Of a DNA stretch of 52,750 nucleotides, positions 17,730 through 26,346 are shown in pieces. The stretch spans positions 1 to 52,750 of the forward strand of contig JAAEZO010000004.1 in assembly GCA_018222825.1 (NCBI GenBank), given 5' to 3'. The position numbers and the translations under genes are program-made. Within the stretch, counting starts at the first letter, position 1. Every line of letters begins with the position of its first letter. The DNA comes from Gammaproteobacteria bacterium. Its GTDB lineage: Bacteria > Pseudomonadota > Gammaproteobacteria > Enterobacterales > Aeromonadaceae. The notes beneath the pieces are model-generated. The model made no database searches. It saw nothing but the letters and a program-made list of their open reading frames with translations, and was not told where the DNA came from.

Positions 17730-18719
17730 GTGAAAGTCGCCTTTTTCAGCAGCCAGCCTTATATGCGGCAGCCTTTTGCCGAACACAATCGGGGCTATGA
17801 CTTCGATATCACCTGGTTCGAGGTGCGGCTGGAAGCCCAGACCGCCTCGCTCTGCCAGGGCTTTGATGCGGTATGCGTGTTTGTGAACGACAAGCTGGAT
17901 GCCGACGTCATCGCCACCCTGGCCTCGGCCGGCGTGCGTTTCATCGCCCTGCGCTGTACCGGCTACAACAACGTGGATCTGGATGCGGCCAGGACCGCCG
18001 GCATCAAGGTGGTGCGAGTGCCGGCCTATTCGCCGGAAGCGGTGGCCGAGCACACGGTGGGTCTGATGCTGACCCTCAACCGTCATATCCACAAGGCCTA
18101 CCAGCGCACCCGGGATGCGAACTTCTCGCTTAACGGTCTGGTCGGCTTCAACATGCACGGCAAGACCGCCGGCATCATAGGGACCGGCAAAATAGGCCTG
18201 GCTACCCTGCGTATTCTGCAGGGGCTGGGCATGAAGCTGCTGGTACACGACCCGGTCGAAAATCCCGAAGCGCTCGCCCTCGGGGCCCGCTACGTGTCAC
18301 TCGCGCAACTGTTTCGCGAAGCCAGGGTGATCAGCCTTCACTGCCCGCTGCTGCAGGACAACTATCATCTGCTATGCCAACAAAGCTTCAGCCAGATGCA
18401 GGACGGGGTGATGATCATCAACACCAGCCGGGGCGGCCTGCTCAACGCCGTTGATGCCATCGAGGCCATCAACAGCGGCAAGATTGGCGCCCTGGGGCTG
18501 GACGTGTACGAGGAAGAAGAGAACCTGTTTTTTGCCGACAAGTCCTGTGAAATCATCCACGATGACACCTTTCATCTGCTGTCGACCTATCCCAACGTGA
18601 TCCTGACCGGCCACCAGGCCTTTCTGACTCTGGAGGCGCTGACCGCCATCGCCCGAGTCACCCTGGACAACCTGCAACAACTGTCTCGTAATCAGCCCTG
18701 TAACAATCAAATAAACTGA
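17730..18719 (+). CDS. ldhA: D-lactate dehydrogenase LdhA (fermentative)
   Basis: LdhA reduces pyruvate to D-lactate with NADH during fermentation. The 329-residue length equals that of E. coli LdhA and the sequence is similar throughout. The dinucleotide-binding GTGKIG is at 151-156 and the catalytic triad is R234 (NTSRGG), E263 and H295 (TGHQAFLT). The start is a GTG at 17730 with GGAG nine bases before it; upstream in-frame ATG at 17667 would add 21 unmatched residues. The gene is followed 9 bases later by the HslJ-like lipoprotein, which is also its neighbour in enterobacteria (ldhA-hslJ). Confidence 0.94.
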   Translation: MKVAFFSSQPYMRQPFAEHNRGYDFDITWFEVRLEAQTASLCQGFDAVCVFVNDKLDADVIATLASAGVRFIALRCTGYNNVDLDAARTAGIKVVRVPAYSPEAVAEHTVGLMLTLNRHIHKAYQRTRDANFSLNGLVGFNMHGKTAGIIGTGKIGLATLRILQGLGMKLLVHDPVENPEALALGARYVSLAQLFREARVISLHCPLLQDNYHLLCQQSFSQMQDGVMIINTSRGGLLNAVDAIEAINSGKIGALGLDVYEEEENLFFADKSCEIIHDDTFHLLSTYPNVILTGHQAFLTLEALTAIARVTLDNLQQLSRNQPCNNQIN

Positions 18720-18728
18720 GGAATCATC

Positions 18729-19136
18729 ATGAAAACAACCATTATCGCCGCTACCACCCTGCTGTTGACCGCCTGCAGCGGTGGCCTCAAGGTGGTCGAG
18801 TCCGACCTCATGCACCACCACTGGAATCTGGTCGCCATCAACGGCGTGGCCGTCAATCCGGAGATTAAATCGGATCTGGAGATTGCCGAGCATTTCAGCA
18901 TTAACGGCATGGCCGGCTGCAACCGCTTCTTCGGCAGCGCCACCCTGGAGCAGAACCAGCTGAAGGCCGATCCGCTGGCCAGTACCAAAATGGCCTGCGC
19001 ACCCGAGGCGCAGCAGGTAGAAACCGCCGTGCTGCAAACCCTGGGTCAGGGCGCCACCGTCAACAATCAGGGCCAGCAGCTGGAGCTGGTTGGCGAGCAG
19101 TACACCCTGACCTATCAACTGGCCGACTGGATGTAA
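18729..19136 (+). CDS. hslJ: HslJ-like META-domain lipoprotein
   Basis: The 135-residue protein has a lipoprotein signal with lipobox LLTAC and lipidated C16. A META domain follows, with HHHWNLVAINGVAV at about 29-42, FSINGMAGCNRFFGSATLE at 56-74, and MACAPEAQQVETAVLQTL. HslJ in E. coli is a heat-inducible outer-membrane lipoprotein linked to novobiocin resistance. It lies between ldhA and trxC with gaps of 9 and 2 bases, so the three are probably one operon. Confidence 0.85.
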   Translation: MKTTIIAATTLLLTACSGGLKVVESDLMHHHWNLVAINGVAVNPEIKSDLEIAEHFSINGMAGCNRFFGSATLEQNQLKADPLASTKMACAPEAQQVETAVLQTLGQGATVNNQGQQLELVGEQYTLTYQLADWM

Positions 19137-19138
19137 CC

Positions 19139-19573
19139 ATGAGCGACCATTTTCTGATTTGCCCGACCTGCCAGGCCAAAAACCGGGTGCCCGGCGAGCG
19201 CCTGCAACAGGCGCCCCAATGCGGTAAATGCAAGGCGCCGCTGCTGCCGTCCCAACCGCTGGCGCTGGACGGCCCCCTGATGGACCGGCTGCTGGCAAAC
19301 GAAACCCTGCCGCTGGTGGTCGACTTCTGGGCGCCCTGGTGTGGCCCCTGCCAGAGCATGGCGCCGGTGTTTTCGGCCGCCGCCGGCGAGGTGGCCGGTC
19401 ACCTACGGCTGGCCAAGCTGGACACCGAGGCCCACCAGGCCGCCGCCTCCCGCTTCGGCATTCGCTCCATTCCGACCCTAATCGCCTTCAAACAGGGCAA
19501 GGAAATTGCCCGCCAGTCCGGCGCCCTCTCCGCCGGACAACTCAGGCAGTGGCTGCAAAGCCTGCCGGTATAA
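19139..19573 (+). CDS. trxC: Thioredoxin 2 (TrxC) with N-terminal zinc domain
   Basis: TrxC is a cytoplasmic disulfide reductase of the oxidative-stress response. The 144-residue protein has the TrxC-specific zinc module with two CxxC pairs (C8/C11 and C28/C31), followed by a thioredoxin domain with active site WCGPC at 67-71 and the cis-proline segment IRSIPTLIAFKQG. It starts 2 bases after the hslJ stop and ends at a strong terminator. Confidence 0.95.
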   Translation: MSDHFLICPTCQAKNRVPGERLQQAPQCGKCKAPLLPSQPLALDGPLMDRLLANETLPLVVDFWAPWCGPCQSMAPVFSAAAGEVAGHLRLAKLDTEAHQAAASRFGIRSIPTLIAFKQGKEIARQSGALSAGQLRQWLQSLPV

Positions 19574-19582
19574 AGACGCCCT

Positions 19583-19627
19583 CGCAGAGTGCCGCCACGG
19601 CACTCTGCGGCTTCATTCATATTTTTT
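19583..19627 (+). terminator. Terminator of the ldhA-hslJ-trxC unit
   Basis: CGCAGAGTGCCG (19583-19594) and CGGCACTCTGCG (19598-19609) form a perfect 12-bp stem with a 3-nt loop. A T-rich tail ending in TTTTTT follows a few bases later. Confidence 0.8.
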
Positions 19628-19716
19628 GACCGAGTTCGGCGAATTTATCCGCTGTGATCCGTCGGTCGATTTACCCACACTAGACTCATCATATTCACCC
19701 GGGTGAGGAGAACGGT

Positions 19717-20703
19717 ATGGGCAAGCTGATAGACAGCATCTGGCACGATGTCTGGTATGACACCGAGGAAAATCAGGGTCGCTTCAAGCGCAGCGAGAGC
19801 CAGTTTCGCCACTGGATAACCACCGATGGCCAGGCCGGCCCGACCGGTAAATCCGGCTTTGCCGCCGAGGCCGGGCGCTATCATCTGTATGTGTCACTCG
19901 CCTGCCCCTGGGCGCACCGCACCCTGATGATGCGCAGCCTCAAGGGGCTGGAAGACATGATATCGGTCTCGGTGGTGCATCCGCTGATGGGCGAACACGG
20001 CTGGACCTTCGACACCGGTTTAGAGGCCAGCACCGGCGATGCGCTTTACGGGCTCGACTACCTCTATCAGCTGTACCTGAAGGCCGATCCCGGTTATTCC
20101 GGCCGGGTCACGGTGCCGGTGTTGTGGGACAAGCAGCAACAAACCATCGTCAGCAACGAGTCTGCCGATATCATCCGCATGCTGGGCGGCGCCTTCGATC
20201 ATCTCGGTGCCAGGGCCGATGATTACTACCCCAGAGAGCTGCGGATGCACATCGACGACATCAATGCCGAGGTATACGACACCATCAACAACGGCGTCTA
20301 CAAGGCCGGCTTCGCCACCCGCCAGCCGGCCTATGACGACGCCGTCAGCGCCCTGTTCAACGGCCTGGATCGGCTGGAGCAGCGACTGGGCAGGCAACGT
20401 TATCTCGTCGGTAACCGGCTGACCGAAGCCGACCTTCGGCTGTGGACAACCCTGGCCCGCTTCGATGCGGTCTACCACACCCATTTCAAGTGCGATCGTC
20501 GAAAGATAAGCGAATATCCCAACCTGTACGGTTTTTTACGCGACCTTTATCAGCATGCGGGCATCGCCGATACCCTGAACATGGCGCATATTCGCCATCA
20601 TTATTTTTGCAGCCACCCCGGCATCAACCCCCATGGCATTATTTCCATCGGACCGCTTCAGGACTGGTCTGCTTCCCACGACCGGGCAAGCCGCTTTGCG
20701 TAA
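19717..20703 (+). CDS. yqjG: Glutathionyl-hydroquinone reductase (YqjG/GST-Xi family)
   Basis: These glutathione transferases reduce glutathionyl-hydroquinones. The 328-residue protein has the active-site cysteine at C63 in SLACPWAHRT, the RFKRSESQFRHWI N-terminal segment, and the C-terminal helical domain with RYLVGNRLTEADLRLWTTLARFDAVYHTHFKC. All are hallmarks of the Xi class and the length is typical. It is followed 10 bases later by the pirin gene with its own Shine-Dalgarno, so an operon is likely. Confidence 0.92.
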   Translation: MGKLIDSIWHDVWYDTEENQGRFKRSESQFRHWITTDGQAGPTGKSGFAAEAGRYHLYVSLACPWAHRTLMMRSLKGLEDMISVSVVHPLMGEHGWTFDTGLEASTGDALYGLDYLYQLYLKADPGYSGRVTVPVLWDKQQQTIVSNESADIIRMLGGAFDHLGARADDYYPRELRMHIDDINAEVYDTINNGVYKAGFATRQPAYDDAVSALFNGLDRLEQRLGRQRYLVGNRLTEADLRLWTTLARFDAVYHTHFKCDRRKISEYPNLYGFLRDLYQHAGIADTLNMAHIRHHYFCSHPGINPHGIISIGPLQDWSASHDRASRFA

Positions 20704-20713
20704 GGAGTTGAAC

Positions 20714-21559
20714 ATGAACAACAGAACGATCATCGCGTTGTATCCGGCCAGAGCCACCAGCGACGGCGCCGGCGTCAAACTCAAGCGCGCCCTGGGCCAG
20801 ACCCGGCAACAGCGCATGGATCCCTTTCTGATGATGGATAACTTCTCGTCGAATGAAGCCGACGACTACATTGCCGGCTTTCCCGACCATCCGCATCGGG
20901 GCTTTGAAACCATCACCTACATGCTCGACGGCCACATGCTGCACCGGGATCACATGGGTAACGAAGGCCATTTGCGGGCCGGCGATGTGCAGTGGATGAA
21001 CGCCGGCCGGGGCGTGATTCATTCCGAGATGCCCCAGCAGGAATCCGGCCGTATGCGCGGCTTTCAGATCTGGCTCAACCTGCCTGCCGCCCTCAAGATG
21101 CAGCCGGCCCGCTATCGGGATATTCCCGCCGCCGAGCTGCCGAGAATGGCACTGGCCGACGGCGGCGAGCTGGTGCTGCTGGCGGGCTCGTTGAGCCTGA
21201 ACGAACAAACCCTGACCGGGCCGATACAAAGCGAGCACACTCAGCCGTTGATCGTGGATATTCGGCTGGCGGCCGGTCAATGCCTGACGCTGCCGGTTCC
21301 CGCCGGTCTCAGTGCGCTGGTGTATGCCTTTGAAGGCAGCCTCACGCTTGGCGACACCGCCTTGCCCAACGAGAATACGGCGCTGCTCGGCGACGGCGAC
21401 CAGTTGTTGTTACGGGCCGGAGATGCGGGCGGACGCCTGCTGCTGCTGGCGGGCAAGGCGCTGAATGAACCCATTGCGCAATACGGACCCTTCGTCATGA
21501 ATACAGAACAGCAAATTGAGCAGGCGATCATGGATTATCAGGCGGGCAAGCTGGTATAA
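20714..21559 (+). CDS. Pirin-family bicupin protein
   Basis: The 281-residue protein carries the pirin metal-binding residues H59 and H61 (FPDHPHRGFET), H103 and E105 (GVIHSEMP). A second cupin domain makes up the C-terminal half. Bacterial pirins such as YhhW can act as quercetin dioxygenases, and others bind metabolic enzymes; the substrate here is unknown. AAGGAG lies 6 bases before the ATG at 20714; an earlier in-frame ATG at 20633 lies inside yqjG. The next gene starts less than 30 bases downstream. Confidence 0.88.
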   Translation: MNNRTIIALYPARATSDGAGVKLKRALGQTRQQRMDPFLMMDNFSSNEADDYIAGFPDHPHRGFETITYMLDGHMLHRDHMGNEGHLRAGDVQWMNAGRGVIHSEMPQQESGRMRGFQIWLNLPAALKMQPARYRDIPAAELPRMALADGGELVLLAGSLSLNEQTLTGPIQSEHTQPLIVDIRLAAGQCLTLPVPAGLSALVYAFEGSLTLGDTALPNENTALLGDGDQLLLRAGDAGGRLLLLAGKALNEPIAQYGPFVMNTEQQIEQAIMDYQAGKLV

Positions 21560-21584
21560 GGAGGTTTTTACTCCTGTGGAATGC

Positions 21585-22004
21585 ATGATGGATCAACTCG
21601 AACAACAGCGCCTGGCGCGCATCCTGAATCAGACGCGCAGCATTGCTCTGGTAGGCGCCTCCAACCGGCCGGAGCGAGCCAGTTACCAGGTAATGGAATA
21701 CCTGCTGCAACACGGGTATCAGGTGCATCCGGTCAACCCGCAACTGGCCGGCGCCGTCATCCTCGGCCAGACCTGCGTCGCCGAACTGGACGAGCTGGAT
21801 CAGCCGGTGCAGCTGATTAACGTGTTCCGTCGCGGCGAGTTTGCCGCCGACATTGCGCTGGAGGCCATAGAGCATGAGGCCCAATGCCTGTGGCTGCAGG
21901 AAGGCGTGCAGAGTGTGACAGCCGCCGAGTCGGCCGCCGAAGCCGAGCTGGAGTACGTGGAAGACCTCTGCATCAAGAAGGTCCATCAGCAACTGTTGAG
22001 CTAA
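21585..22004 (+). CDS. CoA-binding-domain protein (YccU-like)
   Basis: The 139-residue protein is a Rossmann-type CoA-binding domain: SIALVGASNRPERASYQVMEYLLQHGYQVHPVNP at about residues 18-51, VQLINVFRRGEFAADIALEAIEHEAQCLWLQEGV at about 77-110, and a conserved cysteine near the C terminus (VEDLCIKKVH). It resembles E. coli YccU, whose function is unknown. The start is unsure: ATGs at 21585 and 21588, or a GTG at 21576 closer to the AGGAGG at 21559-21564. It ends at a terminator and is probably the last gene of the yqjG-pirin unit. Confidence 0.82.
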   Translation: MMDQLEQQRLARILNQTRSIALVGASNRPERASYQVMEYLLQHGYQVHPVNPQLAGAVILGQTCVAELDELDQPVQLINVFRRGEFAADIALEAIEHEAQCLWLQEGVQSVTAAESAAEAELEYVEDLCIKKVHQQLLS

Positions 22005-22023
22005 AGCCGCCCGCATCAACAAC

Positions 22024-22050
22024 AAAAAAGGAGCCTGGGGCTCCTTTTTT
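22024..22050 (+). terminator. Rho-independent terminator after the YccU-like gene
   Basis: AAAAAAGGAGCC, loop TGG, GGCTCCTTTTTT: a strong stem with T runs on both strands. It also lies at the end of the convergent copper-chaperone gene. Confidence 0.9.
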
Positions 22051-22079
22051 CGTTTATCCCTTTAAAGGATCAACATCGG

Positions 22080-22556
22080 TTAATGCTGACCGTGGCCGTG
22101 GCCCTGCGCTTTGGCCGGCTCCGCATCCACCGCGACTTCCACCTCGACGTCACCGGCCTGCTTGAAATGCAGGGTCAGCGGAAAGCGCTCGCCTTCTGCC
22201 GGTACCTTTTTCAGGCCCATCAGCATCAGGTGGTGGCCACCCGGTGCCAACGTCTGCTCGCCACCGGCCGGAATCACCAGCTCGTTCAGCTGGCGCATTC
22301 TCATCAGCTCGCCTTCTTTCTGGTGGGTATGGATCTCTACCCTGTCGGCGACAGGAGTGCTGGCGCCCAGCAGCACGTCGTCGGCCGCACCGTTATTGGT
22401 CACCTGCAAATACGCCACACCAATAGTAGCTACCGGTGGCAAAGGGCGACTCCAGGGGTGAGCGATATCCAGATCGCCGCCATGGTAGCTGTGGGCAGAT
22501 ACCGCCATGGAGCCCAGCAGCAGGGCCGAGGTCAGCAGGGTACGTAATGGTGCCAT
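22080..22556 (-). CDS. PCu(A)C-family periplasmic copper chaperone
   Basis: The 158-residue protein has a signal peptide (MAPLRTLLTSALLLGSMAVSAHS, cut near residue 21) and the DUF461/PCuAC cupredoxin-like fold: AHPWSRPLPPVATIGVAYLQV, then the Cu(I)-binding histidine and methionines in VEIHTHQKEGELMRMRQL and GGHHLMLMGLKK. The C-terminal tail is histidine-rich (GHGHGQH). Family members hand copper to cytochrome oxidase or act in copper tolerance. AAGGA precedes the ATG at 22556. The gene stands alone; no SCO-like partner is near. A bufferin-type copper operon occurs 20 kb away. Confidence 0.9.
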   Translation of the reverse strand: MAPLRTLLTSALLLGSMAVSAHSYHGGDLDIAHPWSRPLPPVATIGVAYLQVTNNGAADDVLLGASTPVADRVEIHTHQKEGELMRMRQLNELVIPAGGEQTLAPGGHHLMLMGLKKVPAEGERFPLTLHFKQAGDVEVEVAVDAEPAKAQGHGHGQH

Positions 22557-22608
22557 TATGTTATTCCTTGTTGATAATAGGAGCGACCCCATTGTAATCG
22601 GCGTCCAC

Positions 22609-22637
22609 AAAAAGGCCAGAGCATCCGCCCCGGCCTT
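22609..22637 (-). terminator. Probable terminator of the puuA-NhaC unit
   Basis: On the minus strand AAGGCC, a 14-nt loop and GGCCTT are followed by TTT, a short stem with a modest T run 30-58 bases past the transporter stop. The stem is weak, so confidence is moderate. Confidence 0.45.
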
Positions 22638-22666
22638 CAATATTCGAAACCAGTTTCTATGTCGGC

Positions 22667-24640
22667 CTAGCCGGCCACGTCGGCGGCCGACGTTGTCGCA
22701 CGGGGGGCGACCACCGCCGGCATAGTATTCGCCGAGCTGTCTTCCGCCCGTTTGCCCAACACTCGCAGTCCCAACGCCATGGCCAGGGCACAGATGGCGA
22801 TACCCAGCCACCAGGGCAGACCATAGGCCACCGGCAGAATGCCGAACAGGGTAGCGATCACGCCCACGAACAGCGCGTAGGGCAACTGGGTCCGCACATG
22901 CTCAACCAGACCACAGCCGGAGGCCATGGCGGCCAGCAGCGTGGTTTCCGCCAGAGGAGAACAGTGGTCACCCCAGACTGCACCGGCCAACACCGCCGCC
23001 ACAGAGGCATAGAAGAGGTGCATAAACTCGGGGTCACCGGCCAGACCGTGATGCAGCAACACAGCCCAGGCCAGCGGCACCACCAGCGGCATCATGATAC
23101 CCATGACGCCCCAGGACGAGCCGGTGGCGAAGGCGGTAAAGGCCGACAGCAGGAACACGCTTACCGGAATCAGCTCGGGCGTCAGGCTGTCACTCAGCAC
23201 GCTCACCAGATAATCGCTGGTATGCAGCGACTCGTTCACCGATGACAGGGCCCAGGCCATCATCAGTATGGTGATCGGCAGCAGCATGGACTTCACCCCC
23301 TCAAACCAGTAATGAGCGGCTTCGTCCATGCTCAGCAGTCGCTGCACCTGTGTCATGATCAGCGCCACCAGGGTACTGAGCAGCGAGCCCCACATCATGG
23401 CGGTGAAAGAGTCACCGTTGCCGAACACGTCACGCAGTTGGTACTGGGCGGGGTGGCCCAGCTCTTCCATGCCGGTGTACCAGATGCCCCCCAGGGTGGT
23501 CAGCACCAGCACCGTCATCGGAATGATGGCGTTCAGCGCCCGGTGCGGTATGCCCGGTTTGGCATCGATACTGGCTTCTTCGGCGATGGCTTCCCGGTCG
23601 GTCAGCGCATCGTCGGCGTCCTGCTGTTGCTGTACCGCCCTGATCTCGGCCTTGAGCATGGGCCCGAAGTCGCGACCGCTGAGGCTGATCATGAACACGA
23701 ACAGCAGGGCCAGAATCGGATAAAAGCTGTAACTGATGGCCGAGAGGAATACCCCGTAGGCCGAGCCCTCGAAACCGTCAACCTGACCCAGTGCCTCGTC
23801 GATCAGCCCCACCTGAAAGCCAATCCAGGTGGTCACCAGCAGAATGGCCGACACGGGGGCGGCGGTGGAGTCGACGATATAGGCCAGCTTTTCCCGGGAG
23901 ATACGCAACCTGTCGGTGATATTGCGCATGGTATTACCGACGATCAGCGCGTTGGCGTAGTCGTCGAAGAAGATGGCGGTGCCCAGCAGTCCGGTGGTGG
24001 TCTGGGCGCTGCGTCGGCCCCGCACGAAGCGGGTGATATGATTGGCAATGCCGACGGTACCGCCGTTGCGGGAGATAATACCCACCATGCCGCCGATCAA
24101 CAGACAGAACAGCACGATCGACATGTGTTCTGAGTCGCTGGCGGCAGTCAGCACATGCACGTTAACCGAGTCCAGCACGCTGACCAGTGCCTTGTCACCG
24201 GCCATGCCATAGCTGAGCCAGCCACCGGCACAGATGGCCAGAAACAACGCCAGTATCACCTGCCGAAACACCAGCGCCAGCACGATGGCCAGCAGCGCCG
24301 GCACCACCGACAGCCAGGCGACAATGGCCGGACTGTCCGCCTCGGCCAGCACGGTACCAACCTCGTCCACCAGGGTGATCCCGGCGTTATCGGTGCTGCT
24401 CAACAGCCCTTCCACCATGGCTTCGCCGTCGATAAAGGTCAGCGCATGGCGCCGCCCTTCGAGCTCCAGCCACAATGGCTGCTCGGGTTCGCCGCTCAGG
24501 GTCACGCTGAAGGGGATGCCCTGCAGCACCAGACCGGGCATGTCGATTGTTGGTGCTTCGGCCCGGCTGATCGCCGGCGCCAGCAATAACAGCAAGGCGA
24601 ACCAGACGCCGCCCAGACCAAACCAATGTCGTGTTTTCAT
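22667..24640 (-). CDS. NhaC-family Na+/H+ antiporter-like transporter with an exported N-terminal domain
   Basis: The 657-residue protein begins with a signal-peptide-like stretch (cut likely after SRA27), then about 70 extracytoplasmic residues (MPGLVLQGIPFSVTLSGEPEQPLWLELEGRRH). From about residue 99 there are a dozen or so membrane helices with NhaC-type motifs (GGTVGIANHITRFVRGRRSAQTTTGLLGTAIFFDDYANALIVGNTMRNI; FATGSSWGVMGIMMPLVVPLAW; GAVWGDHCSPLAETTLLA). AAGGT precedes the ATG at 24640, 40 bases after the puuA stop, so it is probably co-transcribed. That context suggests amine or putrescine transport rather than simple Na+/H+ exchange; this is inference. Confidence 0.85.
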   Translation of the reverse strand: MKTRHWFGLGGVWFALLLLLAPAISRAEAPTIDMPGLVLQGIPFSVTLSGEPEQPLWLELEGRRHALTFIDGEAMVEGLLSSTDNAGITLVDEVGTVLAEADSPAIVAWLSVVPALLAIVLALVFRQVILALFLAICAGGWLSYGMAGDKALVSVLDSVNVHVLTAASDSEHMSIVLFCLLIGGMVGIISRNGGTVGIANHITRFVRGRRSAQTTTGLLGTAIFFDDYANALIVGNTMRNITDRLRISREKLAYIVDSTAAPVSAILLVTTWIGFQVGLIDEALGQVDGFEGSAYGVFLSAISYSFYPILALLFVFMISLSGRDFGPMLKAEIRAVQQQQDADDALTDREAIAEEASIDAKPGIPHRALNAIIPMTVLVLTTLGGIWYTGMEELGHPAQYQLRDVFGNGDSFTAMMWGSLLSTLVALIMTQVQRLLSMDEAAHYWFEGVKSMLLPITILMMAWALSSVNESLHTSDYLVSVLSDSLTPELIPVSVFLLSAFTAFATGSSWGVMGIMMPLVVPLAWAVLLHHGLAGDPEFMHLFYASVAAVLAGAVWGDHCSPLAETTLLAAMASGCGLVEHVRTQLPYALFVGVIATLFGILPVAYGLPWWLGIAICALAMALGLRVLGKRAEDSSANTMPAVVAPRATTSAADVAG

Positions 24641-24680
24641 CTTGTTACCTTCCATGGTGATTAACGGTGTTACCGGATCA

Positions 24681-26066
24681 TCAGACCGAACGCAGATACC
24701 AGTCGAATTCCTGCGGGCTGACATTGCGCATGAACAGCAATCGCTCGCCATGACGGTTGGCGTGATACACCCGGCAAAATTCCCGTCCCAGATAGTCCGG
24801 CAGCAGCTCGTTGCGCTGCCACTGCTCCAGAGCCTGAATCCAACTGGACGGCAGGCTGGGCGGATGGGAGGCATAACCGTTGCCCACCACCGGCTCCGGC
24901 GGGGTCAGACGCTGAGTGATGCCGTAATGAATGCCGGCCAGAATGCTGGCCATCAGCAGATAGGGGTTGGCATCGGCGCCGGCAACCCGGTGTTCCAGCC
25001 GCCGGGCCTCGTCACTGCCGCCGGGAATACGTACCGCCACGGTGCGGTTGTCGGCGCCCCAGGTCTGACTCATCGGCACATAGAAACCGGGCTGAAAACG
25101 GCGATAACTGTTGGCGTTGGGCGCGAATATCACCATCGACTCCGGCATCAGTCCCAGGGTGCCGGCGATGGCGCTTTTCAACACGGCGCTGCCCAGGGGA
25201 TCGTCCGCCTCGCCCTTGAACACATTGTTGCCCTGCTCGTCCAGCAGGCTGACATGAATATGAGTGCCGCTCCCCGCCTCCTGGTTGTAGGGCTTGGCCA
25301 TGAAAGTGGCGTCCATCTGGTGACGAGCCGCCACCCCCTTGATCAGCCGCTTGAGCAGCACCGCCTCGTCACAGGCCTGCATGGCGTTATTCCGGTGCTT
25401 GAGGTTGATTTCAAACTGACCCGGCGCGCACTCGGCAATGGCGGTATCCACCGGCAGACGCTGAGTCTGGGCCGCCTCGTGAATGGCCTCGATAAAATCG
25501 CAGTGATCATCCAGATCCGACAGGGAATACACCTGGCACTGGGTGTCCCGCTTGCCGGTCACCGGTGATACCGGCGGTTGCAGTTGCTGCCACTCGTCCC
25601 GTTCCCGATCGACCACGTAGAACTCGGTTTCCACTGCCACCACCGGGGTCAGCTTCAGCTCGGCAAAGCGGTCCAGCACCCGCTGCAACACATGGCGCGG
25701 ATCATAGATAAAGGGAGCGCGGTTATTTTCAAACATGCTCATCAGCACCTGGGCGCAGGGTCTGTCCTGCCAGGGGGTGCGACTCAGGGTGCCGGGCACC
25801 GGAAAACACAGGCGGTCGGATTCGCCCTGATCCAGCCCCAATCCGGTTTCTTCTATGGTGTTACCGTTGATGTCCAGCGCAAACAGCGAGGCAGGCAGAC
25901 AAATCCCGTCTTCATAGGCCTTGAGCAGACTGTCTCGCGGAATGCGCTTGCCGCGGATCACGCCGTTGATATCCCCAATCATCAGGTCGATGGAATTGAT
26001 ATCCGGGTTCTGTTCCAGAAATTCCCGGGCTTCCTTCAGTCCTGCTTCCATTCCCACTTCATCCAT
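24681..26066 (-). CDS. puuA: Gamma-glutamylputrescine synthetase-like glutamine synthetase PuuA
   Basis: PuuA ligates glutamate to putrescine with ATP, the first step of the gamma-glutamylated putrescine route. The 461-residue protein has the glutamine-synthetase catalytic core: VVAVETEFYV, GQFEINLKH, KPYNQEAGSGTHIHVSLLD, NSYRRFQPGFYVP and RIPGGSDEARRLEHRVAGADANPYL. It lacks the adenylylation region typical of housekeeping GlnA, and its N terminus (INSIDLMIGDINGVIRGKRIPRDSL) is PuuA-like. AAGGAGG lies 5 bases before the ATG at 26066. Neighbouring puuD, puuC and puuR support the assignment; related enzymes act on other amines, so the exact amine is not proven. Confidence 0.88.
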   Translation of the reverse strand: MDEVGMEAGLKEAREFLEQNPDINSIDLMIGDINGVIRGKRIPRDSLLKAYEDGICLPASLFALDINGNTIEETGLGLDQGESDRLCFPVPGTLSRTPWQDRPCAQVLMSMFENNRAPFIYDPRHVLQRVLDRFAELKLTPVVAVETEFYVVDRERDEWQQLQPPVSPVTGKRDTQCQVYSLSDLDDHCDFIEAIHEAAQTQRLPVDTAIAECAPGQFEINLKHRNNAMQACDEAVLLKRLIKGVAARHQMDATFMAKPYNQEAGSGTHIHVSLLDEQGNNVFKGEADDPLGSAVLKSAIAGTLGLMPESMVIFAPNANSYRRFQPGFYVPMSQTWGADNRTVAVRIPGGSDEARRLEHRVAGADANPYLLMASILAGIHYGITQRLTPPEPVVGNGYASHPPSLPSSWIQALEQWQRNELLPDYLGREFCRVYHANRHGERLLFMRNVSPQEFDWYLRSV

Positions 26067-26346
26067 CACGACCTCCTTGTTGGCCCTGGCAACTTGTTGT
26101 TGGTTTTTAATAAACACAAAAAACAAACATCGTTATAAAATAATCACCACCGCAACACAATCGCCACCCCCAGAAAATGGTTGCACGTATGTTAAAAACA
26201 GCGACATTCGTCACATAAACCCCAACAAGTCATGATAAACACTGCTGACTCGCTTGGCTTTCCCGTCTTGTGTGTGCTCTTATTCTTTACATGCACAGCA
26301 CCGCGAATGTTAAATATATAAACCAACGAACTTATCGGGTAGCCAC
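26067..26346. promoter_or_regulatory. Divergent puuA / puuD promoter region
   Basis: These 280 bases between divergent puuA and puuD are strikingly AT-rich (for example ATGTTAAATATATAAACC near 26306-26323). Both promoters and the PuuR operators should lie here by analogy with E. coli, but I cannot point to a convincing repeated PuuR site. Confidence 0.55.
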
